The notes beneath the pieces are model-generated. The model made no database searches. It was not told the origin of the DNA and was given only the letters and a program-made list of their open reading frames with translations. 64,000 nt of DNA from Polynucleobacter sp. JS-Mosq-20-D10 (GTDB lineage Bacteria; Pseudomonadota; Gammaproteobacteria; Burkholderiales; Burkholderiaceae): the NCBI RefSeq assembly GCF_018687755.1, contig NZ_CP061305.1, positions 991,099-1,055,098 on the forward strand, written 5' to 3'. This document shows positions 6,969 to 16,225 of this stretch, piece after piece. The translations under genes and the position numbers were made by a program. Numbering within the stretch: position 1 is the first letter of the stretch; each line of letters starts with the position of its first letter.

Positions 6969-8201
6969 TTAAGTGGTAGCAAGGCGATGAATTGCTCGCT
7001 CTTTCACTGGCAGATTGATTAAGAATGCAAACACACCTAAGGCAATCGCAATATTCCAAACGATCAGGTAGGAGCCAGTGCGATCAAATAGATAGCCACC
7101 AAAATAAGCTCCGCAGAAGCTGCCAAGTTGATGGGAGAAGAACACAAGACCAGAGAGCATGGAGAGGTACTTCACGCCAAAAATTTGCGCAACGATTGAA
7201 TTGGTTAATGGGATGGTAGATAGCCACAAGAAGCCCATGATGGCTGCAAAGATATAGGTAGTAGTCGGGCTTAAAGGCAAATAAACAAAAGCGATGATTG
7301 CAATAGACCTGCTGATATAGATACCAGACAAAAGGTAGTGCTTTGGGAAGCGTTGCCCCAAGATTCCTGCGGCGTAGGTTCCAAAAATATTAAATAGACC
7401 AATCAATGCGAGGGCGGTAGTAGCTACAAAAGGTGCGCCAACATCAGGATACATCTTGGATAAATCTTTTAGGTAGGGCGCTAAGTGAACTGCAATAAAC
7501 ACCACCTGAAATCCGCAAACAAAATAACCCAAAGTGAGCAATCTAAAACTAGGGTAAGTCATCGCCTCTTTTAAGGCTTCTTTAATAGTTTGATTATTTT
7601 CTTGCTGCATATTTGCGGCATTGGGTTCGCGCAACATAAAGGCAATCGGAATCATGAGGCTTGCCATGAGCGCCAATACGAGTAGCGCATCATTGGCACC
7701 CAAGTTTGACAGCAAGCCTTGCTCAACCGGAATCATTAAAAATTGTCCGAATGATCCGGCTGCTGCTGTGATGCCCATGGCCCACACTCTTTTTTCAGGA
7801 GCAACGTTGCGACCTAAGATGCCGTACACCACGCTATAGGTGGTCGCAGTTTGCGCAAGACCGATTAGCAATCCACCAGCAAATGTAAAACTCAGAGCAT
7901 CGGTAGAGATCGCCATACCAGCCAAACCCAGTGCATAGAGTGCACCCCCGGCAATCATAATTTTGAGCGCGCCGTAACGATCAGCCAATGCCCCGGTGAT
8001 GGGTTGAACTGCGCCCCAAATTAAATTTTGTAAAGCGATAGTTAGGGCAAAGGTCTCTCGCCCCCAATCATTGGCAAAGGTAATGGGTAGGTTAAAGAGG
8101 CCGAATCCATGACGTATACCCATTGAAAATGTCACCATCAAACCACCATAAATCAACACTTGTCTGAGAGTTAATTTTTGACTTGAGTGACTTGTATACA
8201 T
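6969..8201 (-). CDS. MFS transporter, oxalate/formate-antiporter-like or monocarboxylate-type
   Basis: This 410-residue protein has the twelve hydrophobic segments of a major facilitator. The loop between helices 2 and 3 carries the MFS signature as GALADRYGALK. The beginning (GGLMVTFSMGIRHGFGLFNLPI) resembles the OFA/monocarboxylate branch found in Burkholderiales. It lies 5 bases after a family III CoA-transferase gene on the same strand, so uptake of a carboxylate and its activation as a CoA ester is a reasonable guess. No substrate can be read from the sequence. A 44-residue membrane ORF follows 7 bases later. Confidence 0.85.
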   Translation of the reverse strand: MYTSHSSQKLTLRQVLIYGGLMVTFSMGIRHGFGLFNLPITFANDWGRETFALTIALQNLIWGAVQPITGALADRYGALKIMIAGGALYALGLAGMAISTDALSFTFAGGLLIGLAQTATTYSVVYGILGRNVAPEKRVWAMGITAAAGSFGQFLMIPVEQGLLSNLGANDALLVLALMASLMIPIAFMLREPNAANMQQENNQTIKEALKEAMTYPSFRLLTLGYFVCGFQVVFIAVHLAPYLKDLSKMYPDVGAPFVATTALALIGLFNIFGTYAAGILGQRFPKHYLLSGIYISRSIAIIAFVYLPLSPTTTYIFAAIMGFLWLSTIPLTNSIVAQIFGVKYLSMLSGLVFFSHQLGSFCGAYFGGYLFDRTGSYLIVWNIAIALGVFAFLINLPVKERAIHRLATT

Positions 8202-8206
8202 AGTAA

Positions 8207-9427
8207 TTAGGTAATGCCTTTTATTTGTAACTCGGCAATAGCTTGTGGGCTCAGGTTCAAGCGCTCACGGAGAATCTCATCCGTATGCTGTCCTAAAGTG
8301 GGTGGGGCCATACGGACTTCAACAGGGGTCTCTGACAAGCGCATTGGACTGGCAACAAGCTTTATCACCCCCGCAGTGGGATGTGGAACCTGAATTTGGA
8401 CGCCTCGTGCCTCTACTTGTTCATTGTCAAAGACTTCTTCAAAGTTATTGATTGGTCCACAGGGTACATTTGCTGCCTCTAAAAGGCTTATCCACTCAGC
8501 CTTGGTTTTTCGGCGAGTCATGATTTCTAGTAATGAAATTAATGACTTGCGATTCTCAACGCGGAGGGGATTGTTAATATAGAGAGGGTTTTCAGCCAAA
8601 TGGGCCTCACCACCTGCAGTAACAAAGTGCTTAAATTGACCGTCATTACCAACTCCCACAATGATCCAGCCGTCTGAGGTCGGGAAAGTTTGATAGGGAA
8701 CAATAATGGGTGAGGCATTACCCCATCGACGGGGTACTTTATCTGAGCATAAGTAGGCGCTTGAAACATTGGCCATCACAGCAATTTGGGTATCCAAGAG
8801 GGCCATGTCGATGTGTTGACCTTGGCCCGTCTTGTCCCGATGCACAACGGCAGCCAAAATGGCTGTGCTGGCATACATTCCGGTAAAGATGTCGGCTATA
8901 GCAACCCCAGCCTTTTGAGGGCTAGCCCCTTCAAAATCATCCGCTTCCCCAGTAACACTCATAAAACCACCCATTCCCTGGATGATGAAATCATAGCCAG
9001 GGCGATGCGCATAGGGTCCATTTTGGCCAAAACCAGTAATGGAGCAATAAATGAGGTCAGATTTGACCTTTTTCAAGCTTTCATAATCTAAGCTGTACTT
9101 AGCCAGATCACCAACTTTGTAGTTTTCAATAACGATGTCAGACTCTTTGACGAGCTCGCGAATAATTTCTTGGCCCTCAGATTTGCTGATATCAACCGTA
9201 ATTGAGCGTTTATTGCGGTTAATACAGATGAAATAGGCTGTTTCTGCAGTGTCATTCCCCCGCGCATCCTTAACAAAAGGGGGCCCCCAATGTCGGGTAT
9301 CATCCCCGACGCCTGGACGTTCCACTTTAATTACATCTGCACCAAGATCGGCGAGGTTTTGTGCGCACCACGGACCAGCAAGTACACGACTGAGGTCTAA
9401 AACGCGAATATGACTTAATGCTCCCAT
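8207..9427 (-). CDS. Family III CoA-transferase (CaiB/BaiF/Frc-type)
   Basis: The enzyme would move CoA between carboxylic acids through an aspartyl-CoA intermediate. At 406 residues it has family length. It begins with LSHIRVLDLSRVLAGPWCAQ and has DLGADVIKVERPG and NRNKRS, then the segment VAIADIFTGMYAS, in which D179 aligns with the catalytic aspartate of formyl-CoA transferase. Donor and acceptor cannot be told from the sequence. It forms a two- or three-gene unit with the MFS transporter and its small downstream ORF. The divergent parE starts 78 bases away. Confidence 0.9.
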   Translation of the reverse strand: MGALSHIRVLDLSRVLAGPWCAQNLADLGADVIKVERPGVGDDTRHWGPPFVKDARGNDTAETAYFICINRNKRSITVDISKSEGQEIIRELVKESDIVIENYKVGDLAKYSLDYESLKKVKSDLIYCSITGFGQNGPYAHRPGYDFIIQGMGGFMSVTGEADDFEGASPQKAGVAIADIFTGMYASTAILAAVVHRDKTGQGQHIDMALLDTQIAVMANVSSAYLCSDKVPRRWGNASPIIVPYQTFPTSDGWIIVGVGNDGQFKHFVTAGGEAHLAENPLYINNPLRVENRKSLISLLEIMTRRKTKAEWISLLEAANVPCGPINNFEEVFDNEQVEARGVQIQVPHPTAGVIKLVASPMRLSETPVEVRMAPPTLGQHTDEILRERLNLSPQAIAELQIKGIT

Positions 9428-9467
9428 CCCGCAATTTTGACATGAAAAAAAGGGTCATTCAGGAAAA

Positions 9468-9497
9468 TTCAGGTTTTCGTTCAGACATGACTACAAT
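9468..9497 (+). promoter_or_regulatory. Candidate parE promoter, possibly giving a leaderless mRNA
   Basis: A -10-like TACAAT (9492-9497) ends 8 bases before the parE ATG; a poor -35 match TTCAGG (9468-9473) lies 18 bases upstream of it. A start about 7 bases past the -10 would fall at or beside the ATG, and no Shine-Dalgarno is present. The promoter is inferred. Confidence 0.4.
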
Positions 9498-9505
9498 TTG
9501 CGCGC

Positions 9506-11494
9506 ATGGCTACCCGTAAAACATCCGAATACAGCGAATCATCAATTCAAGTCCTAAAAGGGCTCGAACCCGTCCGTCAGCGGCCGGGAATGTACACCCG
9601 CACTGACAATCCCTTGCACATTATTCAAGAGGTGCTTGATAACGCCTCTGACGAGGCATTAGGTGGGTTTGGCAAGCAAATCATCGTTACTTTGCATGCT
9701 GATAGCAGTGTGAGCGTAGAGGACGATGGCCGCGGGATTCCAGTCGGCATTCATCCGACTGAGAAGCTCCCTGTAGTAGAAATCGTCTTCACCCAACTTC
9801 ATGCTGGCGGTAAATTCGAAAAAGGCACCGGTGGTGCTTATGCCTTCTCTGGTGGTTTGCACGGTGTCGGTGTCTCAGTTACCAATGCCTTATCTAAACG
9901 CCTAGAAGTTACCGTATGGCGTGAGGGTCAAGTCTCTACATTGACCTTTGCGGATGGCAAAGTAATTGAAAAGCTCAAAACCAGCGCCGCTGGCAAAGAG
10001 GATAAATCGCACGGTACACGTGTACGTGCATGGCCTGATGGCAAGTACTTTGATAGTGCAGCTATTCCCATGCCTGAACTCATTCGCCTGTTGCGCTCTA
10101 AGGCAGTCTTATTGCCCGGCGTAAAAGTGACCCTGATTCAAGAAAAGTCTGGCGAGAGCCAAACTTGGCAATATGCTCAAGGCTTACGCGGCTACTTAAA
10201 TGAAGCCATGGCTCAAGCAGGTCATGGCGCAGAAGTGATTCCTCCATTCGAAGGTGAGCAATACGCTACTGGTAACGGTGACGATGATTCCTTTGCTGAA
10301 GGCGAGGGCGCAGCCTGGGTTGTAACCTGGACTGAAGATGGCGCACCCGTGCGTGAGAGTTATGTGAACTTGATACCGACTCCCGCAGGCGGAACGCATG
10401 AAAGTGGTCTACGTGAAGGTCTCTTTAATGCCGTCAAAGGTTTTATTGAGATGCACGCTTTGCAGCCAAAGGGTGTGAAGCTCATGCCTGAGGACGTCTT
10501 TGCGCGCGCTTCATTTATTTTGTCAGCCAAGGTATTGGATCCACAATTTCAGGGGCAAATTAAAGAGCGTCTGAACTCTAGAGACGCAGTGCGTTTAGTT
10601 TCTGGCTATGCTAAATCTGCATTAGAGCTTTGGCTTAACGAACATGTGGATTACGGTCGCAAACTAGCGGACTTAGTCATTAAACAAGCCCAAGCAAGAA
10701 CCCGTGCCGGACAAAAAGTGGAGAAGAAAAAATCTTCCGGTGTGGCAGTTCTACCTGGAAAGCTCACTGATTGTGAAAGCCAAGACATTGGCATGAATGA
10801 AATCTTCCTCGTCGAGGGTGATTCAGCGGGCGGCTCAGCTAAGATGGGTCGCAATAAAGAGTATCAAGCTATCCTGCCTTTACGCGGCAAGGTCCTTAAT
10901 ACCTGGGAAGCAGAACGCGATCGCTTATTTGCAAATAATGAAGTGCATGATATTGCTGTAGCAATTGGCGTGGACCCGCATGGTGCAAATGACACGCCTG
11001 ATTTATCAAATTTACGTTACGGCAAGGTATGCATCTTGTCTGATGCGGACGTCGATGGTGCGCATATTCAGGTATTGCTCCTCACCTTGTTCTATAAGCA
11101 TTTCCCCAAGTTAATTGAATTGGGGCATATTCATATTTCTAGACCACCCTTATTTAGAGTGGATGCGCCAGCGCGTGGCAAAAAACCGGCACAAAAGATT
11201 TACGCACTTGATGCAAGCGAACTGCAAGCAATTGAAGATAAGTTGCGTAAAGATGGCGTCAAAGAGTCTGCTTGGCAAATTTCTCGCTTTAAAGGTTTGG
11301 GCGAGATGAGTGCCGAACAACTGTGGGATACCACCCTCAATCCAGATACGCGCCGTCTCTTACCGGTGACCTTAGGCGCATGGACAGAAGATGAAACAAT
11401 TAAAACAATGGATATGTTGATGGGTAAATCTGAATCCGGGGCACGTCGCGATTGGTTGGAAGAGCGTGGCAACGAGGTAGAGGCGGACATCTAA
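9506..11494 (+). CDS. parE: DNA topoisomerase IV subunit B (ParE)
   Basis: ParE is the ATPase and Toprim subunit of the decatenating type II topoisomerase. The 662-residue length without the long GyrB insert, and parC next door, point to ParE rather than GyrB. The GHKL ATPase domain shows RPGMYTR, EVLDNASDEAL, DDGRGIPVGIH and GGLHGVGVSVTNALS; the Toprim domain shows EIFLVEGDSAGGSAK and the acidic SDADVDGAHI. It ends with RFKGLGEMSAEQLWDTT. Its stop overlaps the parC start in TAATG, so the two subunits are translationally coupled. There is no ribosome-binding site before the ATG. Confidence 0.97.
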   Translation: MATRKTSEYSESSIQVLKGLEPVRQRPGMYTRTDNPLHIIQEVLDNASDEALGGFGKQIIVTLHADSSVSVEDDGRGIPVGIHPTEKLPVVEIVFTQLHAGGKFEKGTGGAYAFSGGLHGVGVSVTNALSKRLEVTVWREGQVSTLTFADGKVIEKLKTSAAGKEDKSHGTRVRAWPDGKYFDSAAIPMPELIRLLRSKAVLLPGVKVTLIQEKSGESQTWQYAQGLRGYLNEAMAQAGHGAEVIPPFEGEQYATGNGDDDSFAEGEGAAWVVTWTEDGAPVRESYVNLIPTPAGGTHESGLREGLFNAVKGFIEMHALQPKGVKLMPEDVFARASFILSAKVLDPQFQGQIKERLNSRDAVRLVSGYAKSALELWLNEHVDYGRKLADLVIKQAQARTRAGQKVEKKKSSGVAVLPGKLTDCESQDIGMNEIFLVEGDSAGGSAKMGRNKEYQAILPLRGKVLNTWEAERDRLFANNEVHDIAVAIGVDPHGANDTPDLSNLRYGKVCILSDADVDGAHIQVLLLTLFYKHFPKLIELGHIHISRPPLFRVDAPARGKKPAQKIYALDASELQAIEDKLRKDGVKESAWQISRFKGLGEMSAEQLWDTTLNPDTRRLLPVTLGAWTEDETIKTMDMLMGKSESGARRDWLEERGNEVEADI

Positions 11495-13941
11495 TGGCGA
11501 TTAAAAAAACTCCGGGTGGTAATAAACCAGCAGAGCAAGCAGACTTATTTGCAGGTGAGCCAATTGAAATGAATATCGTGGAAGTGGATAAGCCCATTTC
11601 AGTTCAGGCAGGCGGACCGAATGATCCTCATGATCCAAAAAAGATTGAGCTCAATGAGGATGACAAAGACAGCCTCACGCTAGCCGTCTACGCTGAGCGC
11701 GCTTACTTAGATTACGCCATTAGCGTCGTCAAAGGTCGTGCATTACCGGATGTATCCGATGGTCAAAAGCCAGTTCAACGCCGCATTCTGTTTTCGATGA
11801 GCGAGATGGGTTTACGTGCTGATGCTAAGCCCGTTAAGAGTGCTCGTGTTGTTGGTGATGTATTGGGTAAATTCCATCCACATGGTGATCAATCTGCCTA
11901 TGACGCATTAGTACGTCTTGCACAGAGTTTCTCATTACGTTATCCACTGATTGATGGCCAAGGTAACTTTGGCTCACGTGATGGTGATGGTGCAGCGGCA
12001 ATGCGTTACACCGAAGCACGTTTAACCAAGATTGCCGGTTTGTTGCTCAGTGAGATTGACGAAGGTACGGTCGATTTTGCTCCGAACTACGATGGATCTT
12101 TCCAGGAGCCTAAGTTGTTGCCAGCACGCTTACCCTTCGTTCTATTGAACGGTGCATCGGGTATCGCGGTAGGCATGGCGACGGAGATTCCTTCGCACAA
12201 TTTACGTGAAGTCGCTAGTGCAGCTATTGCCTTGATGAAGTCTCCGAAAATGAGTACTTCAGAGCTGCTAGAAATCATGCCTGGACCAGACTATCCAGGT
12301 GGCGGTCAAATTATTTCTTCTCCAGCGGAGATTGCGCAGATCTATGAAGCAGGTCGTGGAAGTTTAAAAGTTCGTGCGCGCTGGTCTGTTGAGGAATTGG
12401 CTCGTGGCCAGTGGCAGATTGTGGTCAATGAACTGCCACCATCAACTTCATCGCAGCGCGTATTGCAAGAGATTGAAGAGATTACGAATCCTAAGGTGAA
12501 AGTTGGTAAGAAGACTTTAACTCCCGAGCAAAGCAATCTCAAATCCACCATTCTGAATGTCCTTGATGGCGTGCGCGATGAATCTAGTAAAGATGCTGCC
12601 GTGCGTTTGGTATTTGAGCCCAAGAGTAAAAATATTGATGTCAACGAGTTTGCCAACTTGCTGCTAGCTCACACATCACTAGAGTCCAATGCACCAATGA
12701 ATTTAGTCATGATTGGTACTGATGGACGTCCACGACAAAAAGGCCTTAAAGAAATTATTTCCGAATGGATTTCTTTCCGAGTTGGCACGGTTACACGGCG
12801 TACTCAACATCGTTTAGGTAAGGTGAATGATCGGATGCATATTTTGGAAGGGCGCTTAATCGTTCTTCTGAACATTGATAAGGTCATTAAGATCATTCGC
12901 AATAGTGATGAACCTAAGGCTGACCTCATAAAAGAGTTCAAGCTGAGTGATCGTCAAGCGGAAGATATTTTAGATATTCGCTTGCGTCAGTTGGCCCGCC
13001 TTGAAGGCATCAAGATTGAGCAAGAGTTGAAAGCGCTCAAGTCTGAGCGTGATGATCTTGAAGGTTTATTGCAGAGCGATACCATTCTACGCAAGCGCAT
13101 CATCAAAGAAATCGAATCCGATATGAAAGATTTTGGTGATGATCGCCGAACCCTTATTCAAGAAGATAAGCGCGCTGTAGCTGAAACTAAAGTCTTAGAT
13201 GAGCCAGTCACCGTGATCGTGTCACAAAAAGGTTGGGTGCGCGTACGCCAAGGTCATGAACATGATGCAACGCAGTTTGCCTTTAAAGCGGGTGATGCCT
13301 TGTATGGTACTTTTGAGTGCCGCACGGTTGATGTGATGCAAGGTTTTGGCAGTGATGGCCGCGTATATACAGTGCCAGTGAGTGAGTTGCCGGGTGCACG
13401 AGGGGATGGCTCACCGCTAACCAGTTTTGTGAACTTAGCTGCTGGATCGCAAATGGTTGCCTACTATGCTGGTCAGTCGGATGATCTCGTGCTGATTTCC
13501 ACTAGATCAGGTAACGGCTTTCTTGCAAATGTGGCAGACATGTCTACCCGTAATAAGGCTGGTAAATCATTTGTTGGTATCGACAGTAAATTTCCTGGCG
13601 GTGATGCACCTCTCGGAGCCGCTAAGGTCACGGCAGGCATGAAGCAGGTAGCCTGCTTGTCTGAAAGCTCTAAGTTATTGGTCTTCCCGCTTGATGAGCT
13701 AAAGCGTTTACCTACTGGTGGTAAAGGTGTCATTCTGATGGGCTTAGATGATAAAGAGAGGTTGGCCTCGGCAATTGCGGTCGGACCTGATGGCGCTACG
13801 TATTCAGGTGCGGGACGCGCTGGTAAGCCAACGGAGTTAAGTCTTGATGCGAAAACCTTGAAGTCGTTTGCAGGTAATCGTGCCCGTAAGGGTCACTTTG
13901 TCGAACCAAGACTCAAAGACGGCAAGCTCAAAGCGAACTAA
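11494..13941 (+). CDS. parC: DNA topoisomerase IV subunit A (ParC)
   Basis: ParC carries the breakage-reunion activity of topoisomerase IV. The start is the ATG at 11494, sharing bases with the parE stop; a longer frame from 11452 would lie inside parE. The catalytic tyrosine is Y172 in AAAMRYTEAR. About 50 residues precede the usual ParC beginning, a polar Lys/Asp-rich extension. In the quinolone-resistance region the order is HPHGDQSAYDA, so the position of E. coli Ser80 is Gln and that of Glu84 is Asp. The C-terminal domain is a degenerate beta-propeller, as in ParC. A bidirectional terminator follows. Confidence 0.96.
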   Translation: MAIKKTPGGNKPAEQADLFAGEPIEMNIVEVDKPISVQAGGPNDPHDPKKIELNEDDKDSLTLAVYAERAYLDYAISVVKGRALPDVSDGQKPVQRRILFSMSEMGLRADAKPVKSARVVGDVLGKFHPHGDQSAYDALVRLAQSFSLRYPLIDGQGNFGSRDGDGAAAMRYTEARLTKIAGLLLSEIDEGTVDFAPNYDGSFQEPKLLPARLPFVLLNGASGIAVGMATEIPSHNLREVASAAIALMKSPKMSTSELLEIMPGPDYPGGGQIISSPAEIAQIYEAGRGSLKVRARWSVEELARGQWQIVVNELPPSTSSQRVLQEIEEITNPKVKVGKKTLTPEQSNLKSTILNVLDGVRDESSKDAAVRLVFEPKSKNIDVNEFANLLLAHTSLESNAPMNLVMIGTDGRPRQKGLKEIISEWISFRVGTVTRRTQHRLGKVNDRMHILEGRLIVLLNIDKVIKIIRNSDEPKADLIKEFKLSDRQAEDILDIRLRQLARLEGIKIEQELKALKSERDDLEGLLQSDTILRKRIIKEIESDMKDFGDDRRTLIQEDKRAVAETKVLDEPVTVIVSQKGWVRVRQGHEHDATQFAFKAGDALYGTFECRTVDVMQGFGSDGRVYTVPVSELPGARGDGSPLTSFVNLAAGSQMVAYYAGQSDDLVLISTRSGNGFLANVADMSTRNKAGKSFVGIDSKFPGGDAPLGAAKVTAGMKQVACLSESSKLLVFPLDELKRLPTGGKGVILMGLDDKERLASAIAVGPDGATYSGAGRAGKPTELSLDAKTLKSFAGNRARKGHFVEPRLKDGKLKAN

Positions 13942-13969
13942 GAAGCTAAGCCAGTTTTACTGAATTAAA

Positions 13970-14003
13970 AACCCGGTCATGAGTTGATCGGGTTCTTTAT
14001 TTT
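13970..14003. terminator. Bidirectional intrinsic terminator between parC and xdhC
   Basis: AACCCGGTC (13970-13978) pairs with GATCGGGTT (13986-13994) around a 7-base loop, giving nine pairs including one G-U. CTTTATTTT follows on the plus strand. On the minus strand the stem is followed by TTTTAATTC, so it can also serve the convergent xdhC gene. Confidence 0.8.
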
Positions 14004-14005
14004 GC

Positions 14006-14965
14006 TTAAACCTTTTGGGGAATTGGTACGCCGTACTTGACTGCAATGACTTCAGCCAAGATCGATACGGCAATCTCTGGTGGAGTCAAAGCACCAATGA
14101 ATAGGCCAACGGGTCCGTGAAGACCTTCAACTTGCTCCTGTGTCACATCAAATTCCAGTAAACGGGCTTTTCGTTTCTGAGTATTGATTCTGCTACCCAG
14201 CGCTCCCACATAAAAAGCGGGGGACTTCAATGCCTCCATTAAAGCCATGTCATCCAGCTTAGGATCATGCGTTAAGGCAACCACCGCCGTATGGGAGTCA
14301 ACCCCAATTTCGAGCAGCACATCATCTGGCATACCCTTCATAAACTGAATCTGTTCACGATTGATGCCTTCTGCATATTCTTCGCGCGGGTCAATGACGA
14401 TCACTTCAAAGTCCGACGCGAGAGCAAAGTCAGCGGTATACAGTGATAGCTGTCCCGCGCCAATGATTACCATGCGCCAGCGGGGGCCGTAAGTAGTTTT
14501 CATCAAGCGCTCATCGCAGATGAATGCTGCATTTCGATTGCCAGCTTCGAGCGTAGATTTTCCAGTCGCAAGATCTACTGTGCGTGAAGTAATTTGGTGA
14601 TTGCTGATGGACTCCAGAATGGACTCCAAAATAGCCAGTTCTGGTTTTGGCTCGACGAGTAATCGTAGCGTTCCACCACAGGGCAGGCCAAAGCGGGCGG
14701 CCTCTTGCTGACTAACGCCATAGACCACCATTTCTGGTAAATCTCGAGTGAGGATTTCGGTTTGCACTCGACGAATCAGATCATCCTCGACACATCCACC
14801 AGAGACTGATCCAGTGACTTGCCCATCACTTCGAATAGCTAGCCAGGAGCCAACAGGTCTTGGAGCAGAGCCCCATGTCTGCACAACTGTGGCAATGGCT
14901 ACCGGATGGCCCGATTTGAGCCAATCTACCGCGGCTTTTAATACGCTTAAATCGGTACTATTCAT
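14006..14965 (-). CDS. XdhC/CoxI family molybdenum-enzyme maturation factor
   Basis: XdhC-type proteins bind molybdenum cofactor and help insert its sulfurated form into xanthine dehydrogenase or related hydroxylases. The N-terminal half has the XdhC_CoxI signature (TVVQTWGSAPRPVGSWLAI, GSVSGGCVEDDL). The C-terminal half is a Rossmann domain with VIIGAGQLSLYTADFA and VIVIDPREEYA. At 319 residues it is full length. It diverges from a MobA-like nucleotidyltransferase across 89 bases, the usual partner that makes cytosine- or guanine-dinucleotide cofactor. No molybdenum hydroxylase subunits are in the window, so the client enzyme is unknown. Confidence 0.9.
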   Translation of the reverse strand: MNSTDLSVLKAAVDWLKSGHPVAIATVVQTWGSAPRPVGSWLAIRSDGQVTGSVSGGCVEDDLIRRVQTEILTRDLPEMVVYGVSQQEAARFGLPCGGTLRLLVEPKPELAILESILESISNHQITSRTVDLATGKSTLEAGNRNAAFICDERLMKTTYGPRWRMVIIGAGQLSLYTADFALASDFEVIVIDPREEYAEGINREQIQFMKGMPDDVLLEIGVDSHTAVVALTHDPKLDDMALMEALKSPAFYVGALGSRINTQKRKARLLEFDVTQEQVEGLHGPVGLFIGALTPPEIAVSILAEVIAVKYGVPIPQKV

Positions 14966-15054
14966 TTCCTGTCTTCAATTTCATGCTGTCAATTTCTTAC
15001 GTTTAATTTTTTTATTTATTATTTCTCACCATCAACCTATTTATTATCTCTCTA

Positions 15055-15711
15055 ATGACAAGTTCTAGCCCATCAACCCAAGATTCAGAAGTACGTATGG
15101 CTGTGCTGTTGCTGGCAGCAGGCGAGGGTAGTCGGCTCGGCAAGTATCCCAAAGTCTTACTTCACCAGGGAGGGAGGACTCTATTGGAGTGTTTTGCAAG
15201 TGCAATTCAAGGATTTGGTCTTGTCGAATTCATCGTGGTCACTGGCTTTCATGCTCAGTTAGTTGAGCCTGAGATAGCCAAGATCAATTCCTCTTTGGCT
15301 TATCCGATGAAGATCATTAAAAATGTTTCACCAGAGGAGGGTCAGTCATCCTCTGTTCGCTTGGGTCTGGAAACATTCCGAGCCGACTTTGATGTCTTGC
15401 TAGTCGCACTATCAGATCAGCCTGAAGTTGGTGCAAGAGAAATACAAGAACTGCTTGACGAATACGCTAAGCGAGAAGACGGTCAGGAAATCATTCTGCC
15501 AATGGTGGAGGGAAGACGCGGCAATCCTGTTTTGTTTTCTTATAAAGCAGTCTCGGGTGTTCTAGCCAGCCCAGGCATGGTTTGTCGAGTCTATATGGAT
15601 GCGCATCCCGACAAAGTAAGGGCTATGCACACCGGTAATCAGGCATTTGTCATGGATGTCGACACACCGGAAGACATCCAAAGACATAAATTAAACCGAT
15701 TTAGTTTTTAA
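15055..15711 (+). CDS. MobA-like nucleotidyltransferase (probable molybdenum cofactor cytidylyltransferase, MocA type)
   Basis: The protein opens with the nucleotidyltransferase signature LLLAAGEGSRLGKYPKVLL and continues with VLVALSDQPEVG and GRRGNPVLFS, the acidic and glycine motifs of the MobA/MocA fold. At 218 residues it fits MocA, which converts Mo-molybdopterin to its cytosine dinucleotide form for hydroxylases of the xanthine-oxidase family. Proximity to xdhC supports MocA over MobA, though the nucleotide used cannot be read directly. The ATG at 15055 is used here; a second ATG at 15097 is possible. Its stop overlaps the convergent RidA-family gene. Confidence 0.85.
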   Translation: MTSSSPSTQDSEVRMAVLLLAAGEGSRLGKYPKVLLHQGGRTLLECFASAIQGFGLVEFIVVTGFHAQLVEPEIAKINSSLAYPMKIIKNVSPEEGQSSSVRLGLETFRADFDVLLVALSDQPEVGAREIQELLDEYAKREDGQEIILPMVEGRRGNPVLFSYKAVSGVLASPGMVCRVYMDAHPDKVRAMHTGNQAFVMDVDTPEDIQRHKLNRFSF

Positions 15712-16166
15712 ATCTCTGCAATCAGCTCGATTTCAACGCAAGCACCTAGAGGGATTTGCGCTACACCAAATGCGCTACGAGCATGTTTTCCTGCATCGCC
15801 AAATACTTCAAAGAGTAGTTCTGAGCAACCGTTAACCACTAGGTGTTGCTCTGTAAATTCGGAGGTCGAATTTACTAAACCCATCACTTTAACTATGCGC
15901 TTTACTTTATCCAGTGAGCCTAGGTGATTTTGTAGTGTGGCAATTAAATCAATCGCAATTAATTTCGCCGCAGCTTTACCGGTTTCGGTATCCATATCAA
16001 GACCTAGCTTACCAACCCAAGGCTTGCCATCTTGCTTGGCAATATGGCCCGATAGAAAAACGGTATTGCCAGTCGTTGAAGCCATGACATAGGCGGCAGC
16101 AGGTGGTCCTGGTGGAGGCAAGTCAATGCCAAGAGTTTTCAGGCGATTGCTAATATGATTTGTCAT
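15708..16166 (-). CDS. RidA family protein (YjgF/YER057c/UK114), longer subgroup
   Basis: RidA proteins hydrolyse reactive enamines and imines made by PLP enzymes. This 152-residue protein belongs to the longer subgroup: it has GNTVFLSGHIAKQDG, a ClpP-like alpha/beta core, and the C-terminal HARSAFGVAQIPLGACVEIELIAEI. The arginine in HARSAFG aligns with the residue that binds substrate carboxylate in RidA. The stop overlaps that of the MobA-like gene by 3 bases. A link to the molybdenum genes around it is not evident; it may be unrelated. Confidence 0.88.
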   Translation of the reverse strand: MTNHISNRLKTLGIDLPPPGPPAAAYVMASTTGNTVFLSGHIAKQDGKPWVGKLGLDMDTETGKAAAKLIAIDLIATLQNHLGSLDKVKRIVKVMGLVNSTSEFTEQHLVVNGCSELLFEVFGDAGKHARSAFGVAQIPLGACVEIELIAEI

Positions 16167-16225
16167 AGAGTTTTAGTGGAGAAAAAATAAAGAAAATAAA
16201 GAAGGTTGACGTAAATTTTACTGGG

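Noticed and set aside
14748..15068. 106-codon plus-strand frame antisense to xdhC
   Set aside because: It shadows a conserved gene and has a low-complexity end from AT-rich intergenic DNA.
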